From Bacillota bacterium (lineage in GTDB: Bacteria; Bacillota; Clostridia; Oscillospirales; Acutalibacteraceae): a stretch of 6,136 nt of DNA. Each line of letters starts with the position of its first letter. The first letter of the stretch is position 1. Positions 1-5,852 of this stretch are shown in pieces. Below the pieces are notes generated by a model that was given only the letters and a program-made list of their open reading frames with translations, was not told where the DNA came from and made no database searches. The position numbers and the translations under genes were made by a program. The stretch covers positions 1 through 6,136 of the forward strand of contig WQTL01000362.1 in assembly GCA_009786275.1 (NCBI GenBank). The letters are read 5' to 3'.

Positions 1-20
1 GTGGCTTTTGCTTGCTCTCC

Positions 21-72
21 TCAAGCCCCTGGGGGTGAAAAAATCTTGATTTTTTTGCCCTCAGGGGCTTGA
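21..72. repeat. Long near-perfect hairpin (25 pairs)
   Basis: An 11-bp perfect inverted repeat (TCAAGCCCCTG at 21-31, CAGGGGCTTGA at 62-72) continues inward without a gap: G/T, three G-C, two wobble, six A-T, one T-A and one C-G pair, down to a tiny TT loop at 46-47 that would open to about 4 nt in RNA. There is no T-run after the right arm on either strand; the A and T tracts lie inside the stem, so it is not a standard intrinsic terminator. The right arm overlaps a TTGACA at 69-74. It may end transcription of an upstream gene outside the window in a non-canonical way, or be a dispersed palindromic element. Confidence 0.75.
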
Positions 73-94
73 CATCTTACCGGACGACTATAAT
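69..94 (+). promoter_or_regulatory. Possible weak upstream promoter (14-bp spacer)
   Basis: A perfect -35 hexamer TTGACA (69-74) and a perfect -10 hexamer TATAAT (89-94) are present, but only 14 bp separate them, against the 16-18 bp that sigma-70-type polymerase prefers. The -35 box lies in the right arm of the hairpin at 21-72. It could be a weak or activator-dependent (twisted-spacer) promoter adding to the better one at 156-184, or a chance pair. It would give a leader of about 130 nt ahead of the hydrolase gene. Confidence 0.35.
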
Positions 95-111
95 GCTTAA
101 TGCTGAATGCT
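91..111. repeat. Three tandem 7-bp repeats (TAATGCT)
   Basis: TAATGCT (91-97), TAATGCT (98-104) and GAATGCT (105-111) stand head to tail and are followed by a decayed CAATTAT. The first copy overlaps the TATAAT at 89-94. This could be a slippage-prone microsatellite in the leader or a set of protein-binding sites. No function can be assigned from the sequence. Confidence 0.6.
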
Positions 112-124
112 CAATTATTTTACG

Positions 125-155
125 GGGGGAGGTGATACAATAGAACTTCTCCCCC
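125..155 (+). other. G/C hairpin enclosing an orphan Shine-Dalgarno sequence
   Basis: GGGGGAG (125-131) pairs perfectly with CTCCCCC (149-155), leaving a 17-nt loop (a G-T wobble can be added at each end of the stem). The left arm and loop include GGAGGTGAT (128-136), a near-complete anti-16S match, yet no ATG, GTG or TTG lies 4-12 nt downstream of it. The hairpin ends exactly where the -35 box of the next promoter begins. No T-run follows, so a standard terminator is unlikely. It matters only for transcripts starting upstream. Confidence 0.45.
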
Positions 156-184
156 TTGACACGTGCCGGGGAACGTGCTACAAT
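156..184 (+). promoter_or_regulatory. Strong SigA-type promoter of the hydrolase gene
   Basis: A perfect -35 TTGACA (156-161) is followed by a 17-bp spacer and -10 TACAAT (179-184), one base from consensus. Transcription should start near 190-192, giving a leader of about 40 nt with the ribosome site at 216-222. The -35 box contains the TTG at 156 that could be read as an in-frame start, which argues that translation really begins at 231. A 6-bp direct repeat ACGTGC occurs at 161-166 and 173-178, inside the promoter and 12 bp apart, where a repressor could bind; that role is inferred. Confidence 0.8.
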
Positions 185-230
185 TTTTTTAGCATGCAGC
201 ACAGAAATCCGGGATAAAGGAGCCATTGTC

Positions 231-1700
231 ATGCGCAAACGAATCCTCAGCCTGCTCTTAGCCGCCGCCTTGGTATTTGCCCTGGCCTCCCCCGCCTTCG
301 CCGCGGACCGAACCGAATGCCTGCCCCTGGTGGTCGTGCAGGGCTTCAACTCCAGGCCGCTCAACCAAGGGGACAAGCAGGTGTTTTTCCCCGATAAAAC
401 CCTGGATATCCTCAAAATCCTCTGGCCCGGCCTGTGGGGCCTGGCCTCGGGGCTCTTCCTGAACCAGGTGTTCGGGTGCCCGCCGGACCGCATCTACGCC
501 GGCCTGACCACCTCCGGACGCCGGTTTCTCGACCCGGTGCAGCTGGATATCGACTCCAACCCGGTCAACGGGCCCGCCCTGTGGCTGGAGCAGTTCCCGA
601 AGAGCATGGCCAACTACGCCGGGGAGGACCAGCGCTCCCTGGCCCGGGGCTACGGCCAGGAATATGCCGCGAAATACGGCTGGGACCACGTGTATCTCTA
701 TACCTTCGACTGGCGGCTCGACGTCTTCGACTTGGCGAAAGAGCTCGACGACCTGATCCAGACGGCCAAGCGCGAGACGGGGCACGACAGGGTGTACCTG
801 TCGCCCATTAGCATGGGCGCGGCCGTCGCCACCGCGTGGCTTTCGGAATACGGCGAGAAGAACGACTTCGCCGACGTGGAGAACGTGCTCTACGTCTCCC
901 CGGCGTGTCAGGGCGCTGACATGCTGGGCGTGCTGCTGAGCGGCGACCTCACGCTGGATGTGACCAACCTGAAATACCAGCTGCTCACCGTGGACTTCTT
1001 CAAAAATACCGTGCCGGCCTCCTGGATCGACGCCCTGTTCGGCTGGCTGGAGGGCCTGGGCCTGGCGAAATACGTGGAGGAGTACGGCCGCTACGGGACG
1101 GACTTCTTCCGCAATTACGCGAAGTACTGGCCCGGCATGTGGACCCTGCTGCCCCAGGCGGACTATCTGCGGGCGAAAAACCTCGCTTTCCCCGGCGGCG
1201 GCACGGCGGAGGAGCAGGCCTATATAGCCAAGCTGGACCGCTACCACGCGCTCCAGGGCAGTCAGGACGCGATGTTCGAAAGGCTGCGGGACGCCGGCAA
1301 GGGCTTCGCGGTGATTTCGCTCTACACCCGGCCGCTCTACGCGCCCATCACCCGCAACCGGCACACCCTGGTGTCCGACGGCGTGATCGACACCTACTAC
1401 ACCGGCGGCTTCCCCACCCTGGCCGATTACGGGCAGCCGCCGCTGGCCGCGCAGGCGGTCAACGACGGACATGACCACCTCTCCCCCGACGGCATGGTGG
1501 ACGCCTCCACCTGCCTGCACCCGGAGAACACCTGGTTCGTCAACGGCATCACCCACGACGATTTCAAGGCGGGCGAGTGGCCCGCCAAGCTCGCGCTCTG
1601 GCTGATCGAGGGCGGCGCGAAGGGCACGGTGCAAAGCGACGCCGCCTATCCGCAGTTCACGAAGGCCGCGGCAGGCAGCGCGCTCCCGGGGGAATTCTAA
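231..1700 (+). CDS. Secreted alpha/beta-hydrolase, LCAT/lipase-like
   Basis: Putative exported esterase, lipase or acyltransferase of 489 aa; substrate unknown. The ATG at 231 follows AAAGGAG (216-222) by 8 nt. An in-frame TTG at 156 is rejected because it is the promoter -35 box and would bury the signal peptide. Residues 1-24 form a Sec signal peptide (MRKR, a hydrophobic core, cleavage after SPAFA). There is no lipobox. LPLVVVQGFNS (31-41) matches the beta-strand/oxyanion loop usually read as HGFxS, with Gln for His. VYLSPISMG (188-196) is the nucleophile elbow, with Ser194 as probable nucleophile and Pro192 where GxSxG has Gly. PDGMVDAST (419-427) resembles the LCAT GDGxV acid motif (Asp420), and THDDF (441-445) offers His442; SDGVID (382-387) is an alternative acid site. 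The fold is fairly secure, the lipid-type specificity is not. It stands alone, convergent with the symporter gene, and could be a pectin deacylase only by context. Confidence 0.75.
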   Translation: MRKRILSLLLAAALVFALASPAFAADRTECLPLVVVQGFNSRPLNQGDKQVFFPDKTLDILKILWPGLWGLASGLFLNQVFGCPPDRIYAGLTTSGRRFLDPVQLDIDSNPVNGPALWLEQFPKSMANYAGEDQRSLARGYGQEYAAKYGWDHVYLYTFDWRLDVFDLAKELDDLIQTAKRETGHDRVYLSPISMGAAVATAWLSEYGEKNDFADVENVLYVSPACQGADMLGVLLSGDLTLDVTNLKYQLLTVDFFKNTVPASWIDALFGWLEGLGLAKYVEEYGRYGTDFFRNYAKYWPGMWTLLPQADYLRAKNLAFPGGGTAEEQAYIAKLDRYHALQGSQDAMFERLRDAGKGFAVISLYTRPLYAPITRNRHTLVSDGVIDTYYTGGFPTLADYGQPPLAAQAVNDGHDHLSPDGMVDASTCLHPENTWFVNGITHDDFKAGEWPAKLALWLIEGGAKGTVQSDAAYPQFTKAAAGSALPGEF

Positions 1701-1722
1701 CTTTTTTCTATTCTTCTTTGCT

Positions 1723-1779
1723 TATTGCTCCCCCTGCCGCAGGCCCAAAGGGGCACGAAGGGCGACAGGGGGAGCAATA
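1723..1779. repeat. 57-bp palindrome between convergent genes
   Basis: TATTGCTCCCCCTG (1723-1736) is perfectly repeated inverted at 1766-1779. After one mismatch the stem goes on for three pairs (1738-1740 with 1762-1764), and a smaller GCCC/GGGC hairpin (1743-1746 with 1751-1754) sits in the loop. It fills the gap between the hydrolase stop (1700) and the symporter stop (1785), the place where a two-way terminator is expected. However, no T-run follows the stem on either strand; the only T-run, 1702-1707, lies before it. It may act as a terminator or RNA 3' stabiliser, or be a dispersed REP-like element as is common in gut Firmicutes. Confidence 0.7.
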
Positions 1780-1784
1780 TCACA

Positions 1785-3284
1785 TTACGATTGCGCCGCC
1801 GCCGTCCCCTCCGCCGAGGCCCTTCTCTGCGCCAAATCGCTTTCCACCTGCCGCTTGAGGGAATCGGGGTATTTCATCAGCAGCAGCGGGATCAAACAGA
1901 GCACCCCGCCGCCGGCGACGCCCAGCTTATAGGCCGCCCACGACCATTTCTGGAAGACGGGGCCCTGCTGCACGCCCGCGGATACCAACTGCGCGTCGTA
2001 TTTCAGCCAACCCAGGGTCTGGCCCATCATGAACCGGCGCGCCGCCGAGGCCAGCTTGACCGTGAGGTTGCGCGCCGACATCGTGACGCCCTCCGTGCGC
2101 TCCCCGGTTTTCCATTCCACATAGTCCACGCTGTCGGCGATGAGCGCCTTCTGCGCGATGCCGAACACCCCCCAGGGGATGTTGTTGACGGCCTCCATCA
2201 CAAACACCAGGATGAGCCTGGGGATGGTGCCAATGCCGATGGCCCAGCCCACCACGCGGCATACGATATCCGTGACCACGGCGATGATCAGCACTTTCTT
2301 CATGCTGCCCACCTTTTCGATGACTTTCGTGGCAAAAAGCTTCAGTCCCATGCCCGGCAGCCCCGCGAGGATCATGAAAACGGTCACGAGGGTCCCCGCC
2401 TTGATCGTCCCGCCGAACCACGGATAGGAGACCTGCTGGTAGACGAAGCCCTCGCTGATGAAGGGGGCCGAGGCGCGGACGATGTCGAAAAGCACAAACA
2501 GAAGGAGGATATGGTTGTGGCGCAGGATGGCGAATTTTTTGAAGGGGTTTTTCTCCCCGCCGGAATTGATGTTGCGCACACGCTCCGTCACGCCCGCGGC
2601 GCTTAAGTACAGCAGCCCGCCCGCGAAACACATGATAAAGCCGAACAGCAGGTAGATCTGCTGCTGCGACATGCCGAAGGCGGCCTTGCCGGTCTCCTGT
2701 TTGACGCTGAGCATGGGCAGCAGGAGCTCCGGGAAAAACGAGCCGATGGTCAAGCCGATGTCCTGCCACTGCACGGCCCGCGCCCGCTGCAGGGAGTGGG
2801 GCGATATGGCCGCCGTGACGCCCGAAAGCGAAGTGGTCAGGAAGGAATTGAGCGTGTCCCAGATCAGGTAGACGAGGATGCAGTACAGCGCCTTGAGCCC
2901 CACGCTCTGGAAGTTCCAGTTGACGAACAGCAGCAGCGCCGTCACGGCGGCGAAGGGGGTGAGGTTGCGGATCCACGGCACGAGCTTGCGCCCGTCCTTG
3001 AATTGGTGGCTGTCGATGGCCACCCCCACCACGGGGTCGACCACGGCGTCGTAGACGGGGAAGACGCCGGTCATCGCGCCCACGACCTTGGGGTCGAGCA
3101 TCAGCACGTTGGTGCAGAAGTGGAAGAACCAGTTCGCGCCCGCCATGCCGTACATCGCCGATTGCCCCAGGGTGGCGAACAGGATACCCAGCAGCTCCTT
3201 GCGGGGGACCTCCTCCTCCTTCGCGCTGTTGAACCAGCGTATGGGGTGCCGTATGATATCGCGCTGTTGTTCCGTCAATGCCAT
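1785..3284 (-). CDS. GPH-family (MelB-like) sugar:cation symporter
   Basis: Inner-membrane secondary transporter of 499 aa, a normal length for the glycoside-pentoside-hexuronide:cation symporter (MFS_2) family, which moves unphosphorylated glycosides with Na+ or H+. The start MALTEQQ at 3284 follows GGGAGGT (3297-3291) by 6 nt; the open frame continues upstream to 3590 but only into the neighbouring gene. VYDAVVDPVVG (77-87) is the family signature. Asp79 and Asp83 match the spacing of the MelB cation-site aspartates D55/D59, and Asp143 in IWDT lies where MelB has D124. KDGRKLVPW (96-104) is the loop 2-3 motif. ADSVDYVEWKTGERTEG (383-399) is the conserved block near helices 10-11. The first 30 residues are a hydrophilic cytoplasmic extension. 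It is divergent from the acyltransferase/GH4/rhamnosidase operon, so the cargo is probably a galacturonate- or rhamnose-containing oligosaccharide. Cargo is inferred from context only. Confidence 0.88.
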   Translation of the reverse strand: MALTEQQRDIIRHPIRWFNSAKEEEVPRKELLGILFATLGQSAMYGMAGANWFFHFCTNVLMLDPKVVGAMTGVFPVYDAVVDPVVGVAIDSHQFKDGRKLVPWIRNLTPFAAVTALLLFVNWNFQSVGLKALYCILVYLIWDTLNSFLTTSLSGVTAAISPHSLQRARAVQWQDIGLTIGSFFPELLLPMLSVKQETGKAAFGMSQQQIYLLFGFIMCFAGGLLYLSAAGVTERVRNINSGGEKNPFKKFAILRHNHILLLFVLFDIVRASAPFISEGFVYQQVSYPWFGGTIKAGTLVTVFMILAGLPGMGLKLFATKVIEKVGSMKKVLIIAVVTDIVCRVVGWAIGIGTIPRLILVFVMEAVNNIPWGVFGIAQKALIADSVDYVEWKTGERTEGVTMSARNLTVKLASAARRFMMGQTLGWLKYDAQLVSAGVQQGPVFQKWSWAAYKLGVAGGGVLCLIPLLLMKYPDSLKRQVESDLAQRRASAEGTAAAQS

Positions 3285-3316
3285 GCCGTAACCTCCCGCA
3301 TTCATTCTATTGGTAA

Positions 3317-3345
3317 AGCATAACATAACTTTCAAGATACTGCAA
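3317..3345 (-). promoter_or_regulatory. Probable promoter of the symporter gene
   Basis: On the minus strand TTGCAG (3345-3340) and TATGCT (3322-3317) are separated by 17 bp, with a predicted start near 3310 and a leader of about 25 nt to the ATG at 3284. The -35 box lies in the left arm of the inverted repeat at 3341-3358. A second pairing, TTGAAA (3335-3330) with TAGAAT (3309-3304), has a 20-bp spacer and is less likely. Confidence 0.5.
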
Positions 3346-3358
3346 GATAAATCTTGCA
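3333..3358. promoter_or_regulatory. Putative shared operator, 18-bp inverted repeat
   Basis: TGCAAGAT (3341-3348) and ATCTTGCA (3351-3358) are perfect inverted arms around AA. A further direct copy CAAGATA starts at 3333, exactly 10 bp (one helical turn) before the CAAGATA at 3343. The palindrome overlaps the -35 box of both divergent promoters (3340-3345 minus, 3354-3359 plus). A dimeric regulator bound here would block or control both genes together. The regulator gene is not in the window and the motif was not matched to a known family. Confidence 0.6.
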
Positions 3359-3382
3359 AAGCGCCCGCACTTCTGCTAGAAT
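3354..3382 (+). promoter_or_regulatory. Promoter of the acyltransferase-GH4-rhamnosidase operon
   Basis: TTGCAA (3354-3359), a 17-bp spacer and TAGAAT (3377-3382) make a good SigA-type promoter, with a start near 3389 and a very short leader of about 17 nt to the ATG at 3406. The -35 box overlaps the right arm of the inverted repeat at 3341-3358. No other convincing promoter is seen before the later genes, so it probably drives the whole run. Confidence 0.65.
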
Positions 3383-3405
3383 AGGTTGAGAAAGGGGATG
3401 GGCAT

Positions 3406-4335
3406 ATGCCGAAACAGCGCAACCTGGCGATCGACCGCTTCCGGGGCTTCACCATCATCCTGATGGTCATTGTCAACGACCTGAGCGAGGCGCAGGGCTT
3501 TCCCGCGATTTTAAGGCACGCCCCGCACGACAGGGGCATAGGCCTGGCGGACCTGGTGTCGAAATTCTTCATCTTCGCCATCGCGGCCACCTACGCCATG
3601 TCGTTCCGCGGCCGCCTGGCAAGGGACGGCAAAAAGGACGCGTATTTCCACTTTGTCAGCCGGTATTTCGCCATCATGGGCATCGGCTGCCTGTTCGGCG
3701 TGTTCAACGCCGCGTGGACGGGGGACACCATGTGGGGCACCCTGCAGACCATCGGCCTGGCGGGCCTGCTCACGCTGCTGGTGATCAAGCTCCCCTGGGG
3801 CGTGCGCGCGGCCGCGGGCTTCGGGCTGCTCGCCGTATACCAGGCGCTGTACCATTTCCTCCCCGATCTCTTCGCCGGCGAGGTCGGTGCGATGTTCGAG
3901 GGGGTCGTCATGGGCGCGGCGCTGATGCTCTCCACCGCCATGATCGACCTGTTCAATAAGGGACGCAAGCCCTTCCTGATCGGCCTGGGCGTGCTGGCCC
4001 TCGCGGCCTTCGGCCCGCTGCTGCTCCCGGGGATGGTCCTGACCAAGCAGAACCAGATCACCTTCATCCTCATCTGCGTGGCCATCGCCAGCGCCGTTTA
4101 CTTCGTGTTCGACCTGGTCTCGCAAAAAGTGCGGCCCACGCGGCCCGGCCTGCTGTGCTGGTGGGGCGAGAACCCCATGCTGCTCTACATCTTCCACCTG
4201 ATGCTCACGGGGGCCGCCATGGCCATCGACCCGCGGCCTATGTATATCGCTATCCCGGTGAACCTCGCGATTTTGTCTGTATTAAGCCTGATCGCGTGGG
4301 CGATGCATCGGAAGAAGTTTTGGGTTTCGTTCTAG
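3406..4335 (+). CDS. HGSNAT/DUF5009-like membrane acyltransferase
   Basis: Polytopic membrane protein of 309 aa with about ten hydrophobic segments, similar to heparan-alpha-glucosaminide N-acetyltransferase-like proteins (COG4299, NagX, DUF1624/DUF5009), part of the acyltransferase-3/YeiB-like superfamily. Known members pass acetyl groups from cytoplasmic acetyl-CoA to a sugar across the membrane; many bacterial ones are uncharacterised. The start at 3406 follows AAAGGGG (3391-3397) by 8 nt. Key motifs are RNLAIDRFRGFTIILM (5-20), the family's opening R-x(4)-D-x-x-RG block, and HAPHDRGIGLADLVSKFF (38-55), matching the H-x(4,5)-G-L-x-x-AD-L block after TM1, where His38 or His41 would stand for the catalytic His. 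ENPMLLYIFHLMLTG (255-269) matches the late N-x-x-x-x-Y block. First gene of the operon, 35 bp before GH4. It may acetylate imported or exported glycans; substrate unknown. Confidence 0.72.
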   Translation: MPKQRNLAIDRFRGFTIILMVIVNDLSEAQGFPAILRHAPHDRGIGLADLVSKFFIFAIAATYAMSFRGRLARDGKKDAYFHFVSRYFAIMGIGCLFGVFNAAWTGDTMWGTLQTIGLAGLLTLLVIKLPWGVRAAAGFGLLAVYQALYHFLPDLFAGEVGAMFEGVVMGAALMLSTAMIDLFNKGRKPFLIGLGVLALAAFGPLLLPGMVLTKQNQITFILICVAIASAVYFVFDLVSQKVRPTRPGLLCWWGENPMLLYIFHLMLTGAAMAIDPRPMYIAIPVNLAILSVLSLIAWAMHRKKFWVSF

Positions 4336-4370
4336 GAATTATTTTCTAAAAAATATATAAGGAGTACCCC

Positions 4371-5852
4371 ATGAAGAAAATCACAATCGCTTACATCGGC
4401 GGCGGCTCGAAGGGCTGGGCCCACGGGCTGTTCTCGGACCTGCTTTCGCAAGACCGGCTGGAGGGGGACCTGCGCCTGTATGACACCGACGTTCCCGCCG
4501 CGCAGCGCAACCTGACGTACTTCCAGAAGCTCGTCAGCCACAACCCGAAGAAAATCAAAAGCAAGTGGAACTGCGCCGTGGTCAACGGCATCGACGACGC
4601 CCTGAAGGGCGCGGACTTCGTCGTGATCTCCATCCTGCCCTACACCCTGGACAACATGGCCAACGACGTGCACTACCCGGAGAAATACGGCATCTGGCAG
4701 TCCGTGGGCGATACCGTGGGGGCGGCGGGATATTCCCGGGCCCTGCGCACCATCCCGGCCTACATCTTCTTCGCGCAAAAAATCCGGGAGAACTGCCCGG
4801 ACGCCTGGGTGATCAACTACACCAACCCCATGAGCATGTGCATGAACGTGCTCTACCGGGAGTTCCCGGAGATCAAGGCCTTCGGCTGCTGCCACGAGGT
4901 CTTCGGCACGAAGAGCCTGCTGTGCCGCATCGCGGGGATGTACCTGGCGCTTTCCGAGGCGGGCAAAAAGGCCTTCATGGAATCGAACCTGAAGGCCGTG
5001 AAGGCGGAGCTGCATAACGGCTTCAACCACCCGAAGCGTTACCAGACCTTCGGCCGGGAGGACATCGACTGCAACGTGCAGGGCATCAACCACTTCACCT
5101 GGATCAACAAGGCCTTCTACAAGGGCCTGGACCTGCTGCCCATCTACGCGGCCTATATCAAGATGTTCGACGAGAACAACGTCAAGCGCTGCGGCAAGCT
5201 CACGCCCTACCCGCTCAAGCGCATCCTCAACGAGCACCACGTGAAATTCAGCCTGTTCGAGCAGAACGGCGCCGCCGCCGCCGCGGGGGACAGGCACCTG
5301 GCCGAGTTCACCCCGGACCAGTGGCTCACCCGCAGACGCACCCTCACGGACGGCTTCTGGCTCACCCCCGTGAGCGTGCGCAGGAAGTTCGACGCCTACC
5401 GCACCATCATGACCAAGCTGGCGGGCACGCCGTTCTACAGCCCCCGCGTCAAGGGCACCGACGAGGAGGGCGTGATGCAGATGACCGCGATCTGCGGCCT
5501 GGACGACATGACCACCAACGTGAACCTCCCCAACCGGGGCCAGCTGAAGAACATCGTCCTGGGCCCCGCGGTGGAGACCGACGCCCTGTTCTCCCTGGAC
5601 AGCGTGGTGCCCCTGGACGCCGGCGAGATGACCCCCGAGAGCGCCGCGATGGTCAACGCCCACGCGAAGAACCAGATGGACTTCGTGGAGGCCTATTTCC
5701 GGAAGGACTACAGCGCCCTGGAGGACGTCTTCTGCCGCGACCCCATGGTCGCCCGCATCGGCCGGGAGGACGGCGAAAAGCTCTTCGCCGAGCTCATCGT
5801 GCTCAACGCGGAATGCCTCGAGGACTTTCTGCTGAAGAAAAACAATGCGTAA
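4371..5852 (+). CDS. GH4 glycosidase, probable alpha-galacturonidase (LplD-like)
   Basis: Cytoplasmic NAD+- and divalent-metal-dependent glycosidase of 493 aa that uses the GH4 redox-elimination mechanism. The start follows AAGGAG (4359-4364) by 6 nt. YIGGGSKGW (8-16) is the dinucleotide-binding loop and Asp38 in LYDTD the expected ribose contact. GDTVGAAGYSRALRTIP (113-129), NYTNP (149-153), GCCHEV (172-177), GINHFTW (238-244) and GDRHLAEF (306-313) are the GH4 blocks. Cys174 and His241 are likely metal ligands, and His175 is probably catalytic. CHEV at 174-177 replaces the CHSV/CHN-type motif of alpha-galactosidases and 6-phospho-glucosidases; published work ties CHEV to alpha-galacturonidases such as Bacillus LplD, which act on unphosphorylated galacturonosides. 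That fits a GPH symporter rather than a PTS nearby. It is overlapped by the next gene by 8 bp. The family is near certain; the specificity rests on the motif and context. Confidence 0.88.
   Translation: MKKITIAYIGGGSKGWAHGLFSDLLSQDRLEGDLRLYDTDVPAAQRNLTYFQKLVSHNPKKIKSKWNCAVVNGIDDALKGADFVVISILPYTLDNMANDVHYPEKYGIWQSVGDTVGAAGYSRALRTIPAYIFFAQKIRENCPDAWVINYTNPMSMCMNVLYREFPEIKAFGCCHEVFGTKSLLCRIAGMYLALSEAGKKAFMESNLKAVKAELHNGFNHPKRYQTFGREDIDCNVQGINHFTWINKAFYKGLDLLPIYAAYIKMFDENNVKRCGKLTPYPLKRILNEHHVKFSLFEQNGAAAAAGDRHLAEFTPDQWLTRRRTLTDGFWLTPVSVRRKFDAYRTIMTKLAGTPFYSPRVKGTDEEGVMQMTAICGLDDMTTNVNLPNRGQLKNIVLGPAVETDALFSLDSVVPLDAGEMTPESAAMVNAHAKNQMDFVEAYFRKDYSALEDVFCRDPMVARIGREDGEKLFAELIVLNAECLEDFLLKKNNA

Noticed and set aside
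156..230. In-frame TTG start at 156 extending the hydrolase by 25 residues
   Set aside because: The TTG is the -35 hexamer of a near-consensus promoter, so it is not in the transcript made from it. The ATG at 231 has a good ribosome site and starts a textbook signal peptide.
258..1634. 458-codon open frame antisense to the hydrolase
   Set aside because: It is a GC-rich shadow: composition rich in Gly, Val, His, Arg and Gln, no recognisable family, and the opposite strand holds a clear signal peptide and hydrolase motifs.
3310..3326. CcpA cre-like site (TTGGTAAAGCATAACAT)
   Set aside because: It lacks the central CG and has several mismatches to the cre consensus, so catabolite repression cannot be supported here.
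3285..3590. Upstream extension of the symporter reading frame
   Set aside because: It would run through the divergent promoters and into the acyltransferase gene. The ATG at 3284 has GGGAGGT at the right distance and gives a family-length protein.
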